Origin: an uncultured Collinsella sp.
GTDB taxonomy: Bacteria; Actinomycetota; Coriobacteriia; Coriobacteriales; Coriobacteriaceae
Direction of reading: 5' to 3'
Assembly: GCA_902491895.1 (NCBI GenBank)
Contig: CABUJH010000003.1
Span: forward strand, 21,556 to 85,555
DNA: 64,000 bases
The notes beneath the pieces are model-generated. The model was not told the origin of the DNA and ran no database searches. It saw only the letters and a list, made by a program, of their open reading frames with translations. Numbering within the stretch: position 1 is the stretch's first letter; every line of letters begins with the position of its first letter. A program made the translations under genes and the position numbers. Shown here one piece after another: positions 18,553 through 27,643 of the stretch.

Positions 18553-18555
18553 CAC

Positions 18556-20511
18556 ATGGCAACTGATTTCGAGCGCCAATCCTGGCAGCGCGAGATGCTC
18601 AACTTTAAAGGGGTGAAGAGCCTCTTTATCCTTGAGGGCAACGTGAACGACAAGTATCCCGATGTGGTTGACGGCGGCCTTCAGTTCTCGGAGCTCGCCG
18701 AGGTTGTGCGCGGCCTTTTCGAAGACGCCAATGGCTCAGTTGAGTACAACGTGGCATATTTCGATCCCATCCAGCTGTTTTCGAGCAGCATGGGCAATGT
18801 TGATTGCAAGCGCCTGGTGTCGCTGGCTCATGACGAGGCTTCCAAGAACGACGACCGCATGATGGAGGCGAACGCCTGCATCGCCGATGGTCGCCAAGCA
18901 TATGCCACCGAGCAATCGAGCCTGCCTTCATACGGCGAGGTTATCCGCTCTATGTTGCGCCTTAAATACAACGACAACCCCGATGGCGGCACCGAGGCCA
19001 AGCCGCTTTGTGTGATCGTCAACATGGCGTCGCGCCTGCTTGCATCCTCGACCGGCCTTATGCCCGACGAGACGCAGTTTTTCCTCAACTTGTACCTTGG
19101 CGCCAGCAAAGCACGCCTTATTAACCGCACGGCTGTCAACACGCTCATTCTGGTAACGGATAACGTGCGCAACCTGCCCGTGTGGTTTATCGAGGAGAAC
19201 CCCTTCTTGCGCACCATCACGCTGCCGCATCCCGACCGCGACATGCGCGAAGCCTATATTCAGAGTAAGTTTGGCTTTGGTGAGGCGCTGTCCGATTCCG
19301 ATGACCGCGCGGTGCGTCGCTTTATCGATACCACCGACGGCATGAGCGTTAAGGAGCTCGAGGGCCTGCAGCGCATGTATCAGCGCGATATGCAAAACCC
19401 CGATGCTTCAATTGAGGCCATCCTTCCCAAGCTCGTCGACGTGTATAAGTACGGCTTTCGCGAGAACAAATGGCAGCAGATGTTCGAGAAGCTCGAAGAG
19501 GATCCCGAGGCAAAGATCAAGCGCCGCGTGAAGGGGCAGGACGAGGCCGTTGAGAAGGCCGTCACCGTGCTCAAGCGCTCCGTCATGGGTCTTTCGGGTG
19601 CCACCCATTCGTCTGGTTCCAAGCCCAAAGGCGTCCTGTTTTTGAGCGGCCCCACCGGTACCGGTAAGACCGAGATCGTTAAGGCCATTACGGAGCTCCT
19701 CTTTGGCGATGAGCGCAGCATGCTGCGTTTTGATATGTCTGAGTACGGTGCCGAGAACTCCGACCAAAAGCTCTTTGGTGCTCCTCCGGGATACGTGGGC
19801 TATGCCGAGGGCGGTCAGCTGACCAATGCGGTCAAGGCCAATCCGTTCTCGGTGGTTCTTTTCGACGAGATCGAGAAGGCCGCGCCCAGCATTATGGACA
19901 AGTTCCTGCAGATCCTCGAAGATGGCCGCCTGACCGATGGCCAGGGTAATACCGTGTACTTCTCTGAGACGGTCATCTTCTTTACGAGCAACATCGGCTT
20001 TTCCAAGATTGAGATCGATGCCCAGGGCAACGAAGTGCGTAATACCATCGCGCCCAACACGCCCTATAACGAGATTTGCGAGCGTGTGCGCACCGAGATG
20101 GATCGCGAGTTTAAGCCCGAGTTCTTGGGTCGTATCGGCGACAACGTGGTGATCTTCAACTTTATCGACGATGCCGTGGCGCTTCAGATCCTCAATTCCA
20201 AGATCGATGCCGTTAACCGCAACGTGCATAAGGCACAGCCCGATATTACGGTTGAGGCGACCGATGCTGCCCGCGAGCTGCTGCACTCCATTGCCATGAC
20301 GGATGCTGTCAAGGCTAAGGGCGGCCGCGGCATTGGTAACTTGGTGGAGAGCGGCTACCTTAACGGGCTTTCCGATTTTCTGTTTGAACACCGCGCCGAG
20401 TGGCGCGGCCGTCCCGGCATGGTGGCACGCGCCGTGCCGCAGGGCGAGGGCGATGATGCGCACATCGCATTTGAGCTCGTGCCCGGATCGATGGGAGGCG
20501 ATTGGCGATGA
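18556..20511 (+). CDS. ClpB/ClpA-like AAA+ ATPase with degenerate first domain
   Basis: 651 residues, start after a strong AAGGAGG. The N-terminal third looks like an AAA domain (ILVTDNVRNLP resembles a sensor-1 strand, followed by a helical lid with TLPHPDRDMREAYI), but it has no Walker A lysine motif. The second AAA+ domain is complete: GPTGTGKT (365-372), Walker B LFDEIEKA (Asp437, Glu438), the ClpB-type pore/lid region and FLGRIGDNVVIF with an arginine finger. It probably remodels or unfolds a protein in the cytoplasm. There is no ClpP-docking evidence. The stop overlaps the phosphatase start (ATGA). Confidence 0.88.
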   Translation: MATDFERQSWQREMLNFKGVKSLFILEGNVNDKYPDVVDGGLQFSELAEVVRGLFEDANGSVEYNVAYFDPIQLFSSSMGNVDCKRLVSLAHDEASKNDDRMMEANACIADGRQAYATEQSSLPSYGEVIRSMLRLKYNDNPDGGTEAKPLCVIVNMASRLLASSTGLMPDETQFFLNLYLGASKARLINRTAVNTLILVTDNVRNLPVWFIEENPFLRTITLPHPDRDMREAYIQSKFGFGEALSDSDDRAVRRFIDTTDGMSVKELEGLQRMYQRDMQNPDASIEAILPKLVDVYKYGFRENKWQQMFEKLEEDPEAKIKRRVKGQDEAVEKAVTVLKRSVMGLSGATHSSGSKPKGVLFLSGPTGTGKTEIVKAITELLFGDERSMLRFDMSEYGAENSDQKLFGAPPGYVGYAEGGQLTNAVKANPFSVVLFDEIEKAAPSIMDKFLQILEDGRLTDGQGNTVYFSETVIFFTSNIGFSKIEIDAQGNEVRNTIAPNTPYNEICERVRTEMDREFKPEFLGRIGDNVVIFNFIDDAVALQILNSKIDAVNRNVHKAQPDITVEATDAARELLHSIAMTDAVKAKGGRGIGNLVESGYLNGLSDFLFEHRAEWRGRPGMVARAVPQGEGDDAHIAFELVPGSMGGDWR

Positions 20512-21269
20512 CGAAGTTTATCGCTGCAGCAAAAACTCAAGCGGGAACCAATCACCCTGTCAACGAGGACCGTTTGCTTCTTGACGGTGATGTCCTTTGC
20601 TATGGCCTGGTGGGCGATTGCGAGCGCGAGATGGGCTGTATGGCAGTCTTTGACGGCGTGAGCGAAGGCGGGCACGGAGCGGCCGCCTCGACGCTTGCTG
20701 CCCAGGCGTTTGCACAGACGACTCAGGTTTTTGGAGCCGATTCGATTGATGTCCTGCAGGATCGTTTGCGTATGGCGGGCGAGCGCGCCGAGAACGATGT
20801 CGAGTCCTATGCGGCCCGTTATGGCCTGCCCGTTGCCGCATCCACGGTTGCCGGGCTTATGGTGGCACATGATGGGGCTGCCGCAATCTTTAATGCTGGC
20901 GATTCGCGTGTGTATCGCTTGCGCGATGGCGTACTTGCAGTATTGAGCTACGACCATACGCCCGAATCCCGCCTGGGCGGCGTTGGTTTTGAGTACAGCG
21001 ATGAGTCGGTCTCGCATTGCATTGAGCTGGCGGTCGGTCTTAATCAAGGAGGACGAAACTTAGAGATCAATACGACCACGTTGTTTCCGGGCGATCGCTA
21101 CTTAATCTGCTCTGATGGCATCGATGGGGAGATTGACCTTGCGCGCCTGCAGCAGATGCTTGCGAGCGATTCGACCTGTGCGCAGCTGTGCGAGGAGCTG
21201 TATGCCGAGGCCCGAATGAACGGTTCGACGGATGACGCGACGCTGATCGTGATTGAGATAGGGGAATAA
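20508..21269 (+). CDS. PP2C-family Ser/Thr protein phosphatase
   Basis: 253 residues, soluble, single PP2C (PPM) domain. Visible metal and catalytic motifs: NHPVNEDRLLL, AVFDGVSEGGHG, FNAGDSRVYRLRDG and LICSDGIDGEI, ending with STDDATLIVI. It should remove phosphate from threonines placed by the island kinases. The start at 20508 has GGGAGG nine bases upstream and overlaps the AAA+ stop by four bases. Only two bases separate it from the large repeat-bearing kinase-like gene, a pairing typical of kinase/phosphatase switches. Confidence 0.9.
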   Translation: MTKFIAAAKTQAGTNHPVNEDRLLLDGDVLCYGLVGDCEREMGCMAVFDGVSEGGHGAAASTLAAQAFAQTTQVFGADSIDVLQDRLRMAGERAENDVESYAARYGLPVAASTVAGLMVAHDGAAAIFNAGDSRVYRLRDGVLAVLSYDHTPESRLGGVGFEYSDESVSHCIELAVGLNQGGRNLEINTTTLFPGDRYLICSDGIDGEIDLARLQQMLASDSTCAQLCEELYAEARMNGSTDDATLIVIEIGE

Positions 21270-21271
21270 AG

Positions 21272-24200
21272 ATGTCCGATGAGACGATAACGGTACACCG
21301 AGATGGCGGCGCCGGCAACGGTGAAACCGTGACGGTCCACCGTGGGGACGTACCTGTAAACGGCGAAACGGTCACCGTGCATCGCGGCAATCAGGCTCCT
21401 GCGCCGGGTGAGACCGTGACGGTGCGCCGAGGCGCTGCTCCGGTGTCCGGCGAAACGGTGACCATTCGCCGCGGCGATGCCCCGTCGACAGGCGAGACGG
21501 TAACGGTGGACCGCTCGGTTCCTAGGGCAAACGGCGAGACGGTGACGGTGAGTCGTCCAGTTTCTGTGACTGGTGGCGAGACCGTCACGGTTGCAAGGCC
21601 GATGGCTGCTCCCGCTGGCGGCGAGACGGTCACGGTTTCTCGGCCGGTGACGTCCGTTGCGGGCGAGACCGTAACGGTGACGCGACCTGCCGCTTCTAGC
21701 GGTCAAACGATAACGGTCCCACGCGGCGCGGTGGCAAATTCCAATGGCGAAACGGTGACCGTTTCTCGTGGGGACGTTCGCGCTGCTTCCTCCGTGCCCG
21801 TATCCCCTTTCGTTCCGGAAGATGTGACGATTACCTCACGTGACGACCAGCAGTTTATTGTTCACCTGGGTCAGGTTGTCGGTCATGGTGGTCAGTCCAC
21901 GGTCTTTGCTGCCGAGCGGGTGGATGACGGCCTCGCATGTGTTGCCAAGGTGTTTAGCCCACTTGTGGAAAAAAAGCGTAGGGAATATGAGAAGACCGTG
22001 CGCGCTGTCATGAGCCTCAACGATCGTCCTGTGTCGGAAACGCACTTGCTGCCGATTTTTGCCTATTTGCATCAGGGCCTGAGCGCGACCGAAGTGGGGG
22101 CCATAGCTCCCCAGCTTTGGGATATTGCCATCACTCCCAAGGCTACCTGTCTTAGCGACCGTCCCCGTAGCAAGCATATGGTCAAAAGCCGCGTGATTCC
22201 GGAGCTGAGTCATGCGATTAACCTGCTTCACACTGAGTTCGGCATCGTTCATCGTGATGTGAAGCCATCGAATGTATACCTGTACGATAAGCAAATCGTG
22301 CTTGGAGACTACGGCTCTGCTCGTTCGCTTTCCGGTGTTGACGATCGCCTTACCAACACCGTAACGATTTCTAATGGCTATACGCCAGGTAGCGGTGGCA
22401 GGGTCGACCCCAGCAACGATTGGTATTCGTTTGGCTATACCATTTGGACGCTCTATGAGGGCAATGTTCATCCGCTCCAACAAAGGATAGATGATAACAC
22501 CATCGCAGATTTTCTGGATACGGGTCAACCTGTTGAGTTCACCCACCCTGATGACGCTACCTTGGGCAATCTACTGCAAGGCCTTACGTTTGAGCTTGCA
22601 AACAAGCGCTTCGGATACGAAGAAATTAAAGACTGGATCGCTGACCCCGACCACTTCTATCGTCAGCTACCCCTCTTCGATTTCAAGAGTGGCCATGCGC
22701 CGTATGAATTTGTCGGCAGGCTTTATACCGATCCCGTGTCGCTTGCTCGTGGACTCGCGTCTCATTGGGACGAGGCAAAGCAGCGCATGCAGCAGTGGCA
22801 GCTCGAGCGCCAGATGCGTAAATGGAACGAAAATGACCTCGAGACAAAGATCCATGCGATCACCGAGGCGAAAGCGAAGGGCGGAGAAAAACCGAATTAC
22901 GATTTCAATCTTGCTTGCGTGATCTACGAAATGTCGGGCGGCAAGATCATTTCGTGGCGCGGCGAAGATGTTTCGCTAGGTGCTGGAAAAAATAATCTTC
23001 CGGCGCGCATTGCCAACATGACAAATGTAGAAATTGATCGCTATGCGGTGAAGTCGGGGCTTGACGGCACCGAGTCTATGGGCGTGCTCCCCTCGGGCTT
23101 TCTTTCCTACGTTCTTTCCCGCCAAGGCGAGCATGACGAGTCGGTTGCAACTATTGCCGAGAATATCAAGGCAATTGAGGATCTTGCCGTTGCTTCCGAC
23201 GATCCACATTTTGCTGCCTGCCTATTGAAGGGCTTCCTTGCGTTCGACGAGTTGGAAACTCATGCTGCGGCCCAGCAAGAGATCAGGAGGCTCATCGGGA
23301 ACCCCCGGGCATTTTTTGCCACTTGCTCAACGTCTCGTGCTGTCGATGAGTTCTTCCTGCTCTTTGCAGGAGATGTTTCCATGGACGCTATTATTAAGGC
23401 ACGTGGTGACGCTCAGAGCAGAGGGTCAATTGACGTTGATGTCGTACTCGATTTCATGGACCGTGTCGCCGACAACAAGGCTCCCGTGCGAGCGTTCTAC
23501 CGTAAATACGGCAATATGGCAGGCTGGATTTGGCTTTCCGAGCACACCGCCCTTTACGAGGCACTTCCGGGCTCTGCCGGAGAATCCGCAATCGTCAATC
23601 TTCGCGGCCTATCTCCTTCGGCGCAAGCATCGGTTGCTTCGCTCATGCAAGCGGGGTCCAATATCCGAATCGAAGGCAGCAAGCTTCGTGCCGACATGGA
23701 GGTGACACCTGTTCCCTATGTGAATGGCTGGCAGACGAGGGACGTTCTTCTTACTCGACCGCTTACGTTGAATGCTCTTTTCTGTGCCGAGGCGCGAGGA
23801 GAGACAGTGCCACGCGGATATGTGGCAGAACTGCTTGCAGGCGGTGCGGATGAACAGCTGCTCGATGGCATCGGAATCAGGCTTTTGGCTCATGCGAACC
23901 TGACGCCTTCCGCCAGTTATTCTCAATTTCTCGAGGACGAGAGAAACGACGCAGATGGCGCGCTCGAAGGTGCTATCCAACGGGATACTCAGGACTACAG
24001 CATGACCGAAGGCATCGCTGATACTGCCGCGCGTATTGAAGCTGTAAAGAAAGAGCAGAGCCGGGTGCTGCGCTGGACATGCGTTGTGGCAGTAATCTAC
24101 TTCGTTGCCATCCTATGCGCACGTGGCTCTTTTGGACAGTTCATCGTTATGTGTGGCACCCTCGCCCCGCTCGCAGTACTGTTCTTGGTCGCGGCGTTTG

Positions 24201-24802
24201 TTGGAATCTTCGGCTTCTTGGCCTTGAACCTGCTCCGTTCCTTTTCCGCGGTTGACCGCGTTCAATCGCTCGACAGCGATTTGGCGGCCAACGCAGATCT
24301 TCTCGAAAGCCGTCTGGTTCAACTCGTCGATTTTGATGGCCGCACGGGCGCAACGGTGGAAAAGCTCTTGATGGTGGGCGTTGACGAAGATCTTCCGATG
24401 ACACAGGGAACCGATTTTTCGTTTGGTTCTGAAGGCAAGGCCTTCTACGCCGATCCTGAAGTTATGGATAGGCTTGGCAGATTGGCAATTCGCCTTTTGC
24501 TTATCACGTCGGCCGTGATTAGTGCGTCTGGGTTTATGGGCACTGTGTTCATTGACGGTGATGTGATAGCCAAAATCGAGGTAGTCTCCGCTATCGCCGT
24601 TGATGCACTCATCTGCATTTACGTGCTGGGCGATGACGAACATCCTGGCAGCGCCGCGTCAATACTGTCATGGTCTTGGATCTGGTTGGGCCCGCTGGTC
24701 ATCGCGTTTTTGCTTTGGGGCGTCGTATCGGTTCTTCAGGCGTTCGGAATGGTGGGCGCTATTATCGCCGTAGTATTTCTCATCGGATGTTTTATTAAGT
24801 AA
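21272..24802 (+). CDS. Kinase-like membrane protein with twelve N-terminal GETVTV repeats
   Basis: 1176 residues. Residues 3-170 hold twelve copies of [DG][EQ]T[VI]T[VI]xR spaced 13-15 residues apart. A kinase fold follows (about 195-480): VVGHGGQSTVF glycine loop, Lys226 in CVAKVF, HRDVKPSN (Asp329) and DYG (Asp346), but the APE region reads GYTPGSGG, so substrate binding is altered and activity uncertain. A long helical middle section leads to a C-terminal block of about five membrane spans (roughly 934-955, 965-995, 1071-1095, 1100-1118, 1136-1175). The repeats are probable phosphothreonine acceptors; their ETxT core recalls the ETTS-type motif that FHA proteins read in actinobacteria (inference). 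It follows the phosphatase by two bases. Confidence 0.82.
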   Translation: MSDETITVHRDGGAGNGETVTVHRGDVPVNGETVTVHRGNQAPAPGETVTVRRGAAPVSGETVTIRRGDAPSTGETVTVDRSVPRANGETVTVSRPVSVTGGETVTVARPMAAPAGGETVTVSRPVTSVAGETVTVTRPAASSGQTITVPRGAVANSNGETVTVSRGDVRAASSVPVSPFVPEDVTITSRDDQQFIVHLGQVVGHGGQSTVFAAERVDDGLACVAKVFSPLVEKKRREYEKTVRAVMSLNDRPVSETHLLPIFAYLHQGLSATEVGAIAPQLWDIAITPKATCLSDRPRSKHMVKSRVIPELSHAINLLHTEFGIVHRDVKPSNVYLYDKQIVLGDYGSARSLSGVDDRLTNTVTISNGYTPGSGGRVDPSNDWYSFGYTIWTLYEGNVHPLQQRIDDNTIADFLDTGQPVEFTHPDDATLGNLLQGLTFELANKRFGYEEIKDWIADPDHFYRQLPLFDFKSGHAPYEFVGRLYTDPVSLARGLASHWDEAKQRMQQWQLERQMRKWNENDLETKIHAITEAKAKGGEKPNYDFNLACVIYEMSGGKIISWRGEDVSLGAGKNNLPARIANMTNVEIDRYAVKSGLDGTESMGVLPSGFLSYVLSRQGEHDESVATIAENIKAIEDLAVASDDPHFAACLLKGFLAFDELETHAAAQQEIRRLIGNPRAFFATCSTSRAVDEFFLLFAGDVSMDAIIKARGDAQSRGSIDVDVVLDFMDRVADNKAPVRAFYRKYGNMAGWIWLSEHTALYEALPGSAGESAIVNLRGLSPSAQASVASLMQAGSNIRIEGSKLRADMEVTPVPYVNGWQTRDVLLTRPLTLNALFCAEARGETVPRGYVAELLAGGADEQLLDGIGIRLLAHANLTPSASYSQFLEDERNDADGALEGAIQRDTQDYSMTEGIADTAARIEAVKKEQSRVLRWTCVVAVIYFVAILCARGSFGQFIVMCGTLAPLAVLFLVAAFVGIFGFLALNLLRSFSAVDRVQSLDSDLAANADLLESRLVQLVDFDGRTGATVEKLLMVGVDEDLPMTQGTDFSFGSEGKAFYADPEVMDRLGRLAIRLLLITSAVISASGFMGTVFIDGDVIAKIEVVSAIAVDALICIYVLGDDEHPGSAASILSWSWIWLGPLVIAFLLWGVVSVLQAFGMVGAIIAVVFLIGCFIK
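21278..21793 (+). repeat. Twelve-fold tandem repeat encoding GETVTVxR
   Basis: Units of 39-45 bases inside the kinase-like gene each contain GGCGAAACGGTGACGGTG or a synonymous variant. Codons differ between units while the core peptide is nearly constant. This points to selection on the protein motif rather than very recent DNA duplication. Confidence 0.85.
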
Positions 24803-24816
24803 AGGGAAATTCAACC

Positions 24817-25428
24817 ATGCCAACTTTAAATTTTCGTAAGCTGATTCCGGGAGGCTATTCGGGGGCCGGCCCGAATGCCGGCAATTCGGCTGCGCCGCGG
24901 AGAAACGATGGCCTTCATGGCACCGAGCGACGTGCCATGGGCGCTTTTGACGACATGTTGGGTATTGAGAACGTGGCGTCCCAGCGCGGCTCTCAGACGA
25001 ATGCACGTTCTCGTTCGAACATGGCGCAACGCGAAATCCGGAATGACGTGGTAATCAATGAGGGCTTGGGCTCGTATGACGGACGCCCGTGCTCCATCAG
25101 GATTTTCGAAAACCACCTCGAGATTGTCGCCAAGCGTGAGGGCTCGACGCTCGATAATCACCCCGCGCTCAAGATGCTCGTCCCCGGCATAGGCAACAGC
25201 AAGGCGGTGGCGGGTAGACTTTTCGCTCCGGGTAATTCCAATCCGCCGATCATCATTCCCTTTAATTCGCTGAGCGGTTTCCAGGAAGTGAGCGGGTTTA
25301 TGCCCACGTTTGTCTTCAATCGGCGTAATCCTCAGACCAGAAAGATGGAGACGCACACCATCAAGACGATGACCAGGGAGTTTGGGTATGCACTTAACCG
25401 CTATGCCCAGACACACTTCCATTATTAA
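24817..25428 (+). CDS. Hypothetical soluble protein
   Basis: 203 residues, no signal peptide or membrane span. The first 75 residues are low-complexity (Gly/Asn/Arg). The rest is beta-rich and begins near DVVINEGLGSYDGRPCSIRIF, a pattern that could form a PH-like or small barrel domain, but I cannot assign a family. AGGGA precedes the start. It lies 14 bases after the repeat kinase and 19 before the next gene, so it is part of the operon and presumably serves the same process. Confidence 0.7.
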   Translation: MPTLNFRKLIPGGYSGAGPNAGNSAAPRRNDGLHGTERRAMGAFDDMLGIENVASQRGSQTNARSRSNMAQREIRNDVVINEGLGSYDGRPCSIRIFENHLEIVAKREGSTLDNHPALKMLVPGIGNSKAVAGRLFAPGNSNPPIIIPFNSLSGFQEVSGFMPTFVFNRRNPQTRKMETHTIKTMTREFGYALNRYAQTHFHY

Positions 25429-25447
25429 TTAGGTAAAGGCAGAACAC

Positions 25448-26689
25448 ATGGCAGACGATAACCAGCAAGGGGGCATGTCGGCGCAGGAGAGACTTGCGCG
25501 CCTCTATAACTCTCGCGTTGATGACCAGCAGGGGGATGCGACGCCGGCTGCGGGACAGGTGGCGGGAACACGTGTTTCGGCAGGTGCATCGCAGGCACAA
25601 GCCTCTTCCGCCCAGGAGCGGCTCGATCGTTTGCGTGCGCGACGCGCTGGCGTGCCTCTTCCGGGCGATCCGGAGGCAGCTACTCCGGTAAACAACGAGG
25701 GCGCGAATCGCCCTCGCTTTAACATCAATCTTTCGCGCATCGTGGACGCGATTCCCACCATTGTTCGGTTTTTCCCACTGCGTATTTTTACGGTTTGGGG
25801 GCTCTGCTCGGTTTGGTACCGCATGTACTTGAACGTTGGCGGAGACGATGTGTTGCATACGGGGCTTCCGGCGCCGGGGTATAGCGCATTCAATCCATTC
25901 GCTTTGGCCGCCGTTGTATTCATCGGTCTTCTCGTAGTTGTGACAGAAATCATTGCCGGCCCGTTGAGCTTGATCATTAAGCAGTTAATCATCGGCGCCA
26001 CGTATTTCTTCCGCGGTTCCGCCGCCACCCGCGAGGCCCGCGACCGTGCGCATGCGAACTTCAGCCTGCGCCGGCTCGTCACCGAGACGGTCCGCGGCTA
26101 CCACAGCGGCTACTCGGTCTTCGGCTCCATGGCCCGCGCCGCCCGCGGCGCCCGCAACAGCGCCTCCACGCTCGATTACGGCGTCGGGGCCTTCACGGGG
26201 GAGGATCCCAACGCGCCCGTCTACGATGACGGCCTGGGCGACCGCCCCTCGCAGATGGAGCTTACTGACGACGCGGCGTCGAGGATCTGGGACCTGTACT
26301 ACCCGGCCTACGGCGCCGAGGGCCCCATGTCCAACCTGCACGAGGCGCTCGCCTCGGGCGACCCGCAAGACTACGCGACCCTGATGAGCCTCGCCCTCAA
26401 CGTGGCGGAGTGGTGCGAGCAAAACGGCACGCCCGACACGCACGGCTGGTTCGACGACCCCGCCTACCCGGGCGACTACGTCGATGCCGGCACGTTCTAC
26501 CTCATGGCGTACTCGTTCTGGGAGCAGGCGGCCGAGGCGCGGCGCGTGGGGCCGATCGAGCCGCTCGCGGACGACATGAGCCGCTTCATCCTGCGCCACC
26601 TGAGCGACTGGTCGCGCGAGAACGCCCATGCCTACCGCTGGCGCGGCGACTGGCGCGACGCGGACTACTTCGACAAGGACCGCCTGTAG
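25448..26689 (+). CDS. Hypothetical membrane protein with composition break
   Basis: 413 residues. Two AQERL-R-LR-like motifs (residues about 12 and 55) lie in a disordered N-terminus; SAQERLARLYNSR and SAQERLDRLRARR look like a repeated short binding motif. Two to three membrane spans follow (about 105-125, 155-180), then a cytoplasmic helical domain (about 200-413) rich in Trp, Tyr and Asp. No family recognised. From about base 25990 the GC content and codon choice rise sharply compared with the first half and with neighbouring genes, so the 3' half may have been exchanged from another source. 21 bases separate it from the next gene. Confidence 0.7.
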   Translation: MADDNQQGGMSAQERLARLYNSRVDDQQGDATPAAGQVAGTRVSAGASQAQASSAQERLDRLRARRAGVPLPGDPEAATPVNNEGANRPRFNINLSRIVDAIPTIVRFFPLRIFTVWGLCSVWYRMYLNVGGDDVLHTGLPAPGYSAFNPFALAAVVFIGLLVVVTEIIAGPLSLIIKQLIIGATYFFRGSAATREARDRAHANFSLRRLVTETVRGYHSGYSVFGSMARAARGARNSASTLDYGVGAFTGEDPNAPVYDDGLGDRPSQMELTDDAASRIWDLYYPAYGAEGPMSNLHEALASGDPQDYATLMSLALNVAEWCEQNGTPDTHGWFDDPAYPGDYVDAGTFYLMAYSFWEQAAEARRVGPIEPLADDMSRFILRHLSDWSRENAHAYRWRGDWRDADYFDKDRL

Positions 26690-26710
26690 GCGGCGGAAAG
26701 GGAAATACGG

Positions 26711-27616
26711 ATGGCAATTAATCAGAACGGGTCTGGCCGCGGGGGCGCCGGGTCCAACGGATCGGATATCAACGATATCGTGAACCGCTTGGGCGGTCCG
26801 CGCGTGGTGATCGTTCTTGCCGTGGTGGTAGTCATCGCGATTGTGGCGGTCACGTCCATCACAAGCGGCATCTCCGACACCAATCGGCAGACCGAGCAGC
26901 GTGCCGAGGCCAAACAGCAGCAAGAAGACGAGGCGGCGCGCGCTCAGCGTAAAAAGGAAAAAGAAGAGCGCCACCAGGAAGAAGCGAAAAAGGCCACAGT
27001 GCTCACGCTCGATGAAATTACGGACGAGGCGCTGCGCTCGGACTTAGCACTCGATGCAGATGAGGACGGGAATATTTCGCAAGAGACTGCGGATGAAGCT
27101 AGATCAATCGACGTCGAGTCATTTGATTCGCTTCCGCTGCTGGCCAACTTCCACAACATCACGACGTTTGGCATCGGCGACTACGACAGCGAAAGCTACG
27201 ACATAAGCTCCATTAGCAATATCACTCATCTGTCCATTGGCGACTGCTCGGTGCCTCGGGTTGATCTCACGCGTTTTCCTCAGCTACAGCGCGTTACCAT
27301 AAACAGGCTCGAGAGCCCCGTCGATACCTTGAATGCCAAAAACATGTCCTCGTTGACGAACGTCCAGATCGAAGGTCTTGATGGCAGTATCGGGACACTT
27401 GACCTGTCGGGTGATGTGAACCTCGAGGTTCTGAAGATCAGTAGCAGAGTCGAAATGCTCAATCTGTGCGGGGCAGGCAGGGAAGATGCCTTCCATTTTA
27501 CTTTTACACCCAATTGTGTTGGCAAGATCTTGTACGACAGCGACACGAGCAGCAGCCTGGTCGAGTATTTGCAAAAAATGAGCAGTGACTACGGCTACAC
27601 CATGGAGCAGCAGTAG
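26711..27616 (+). CDS. Single-span membrane protein with EF-hand-like loop and leucine-rich repeats
   Basis: 301 residues. A short Gly/Ser N-terminus, one membrane span (about 32-54), a charged coiled coil (QRAEAKQQQEDEAARAQRKK region), then an outer domain. That domain starts with DADEDGNISQE, a calcium-loop-like stretch, and continues with irregular leucine-rich repeats (TLDLSGDVNLEVLKI and similar). Paralogue of the next gene. The likely job is surface or periplasm-side binding; ligand unknown. SD-like GGAAA upstream, 21 bases after the previous gene. Confidence 0.75.
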   Translation: MAINQNGSGRGGAGSNGSDINDIVNRLGGPRVVIVLAVVVVIAIVAVTSITSGISDTNRQTEQRAEAKQQQEDEAARAQRKKEKEERHQEEAKKATVLTLDEITDEALRSDLALDADEDGNISQETADEARSIDVESFDSLPLLANFHNITTFGIGDYDSESYDISSISNITHLSIGDCSVPRVDLTRFPQLQRVTINRLESPVDTLNAKNMSSLTNVQIEGLDGSIGTLDLSGDVNLEVLKISSRVEMLNLCGAGREDAFHFTFTPNCVGKILYDSDTSSSLVEYLQKMSSDYGYTMEQQ

Positions 27617-27643
27617 TGATGCGCTCAAGTGAGGAGATGCGAT

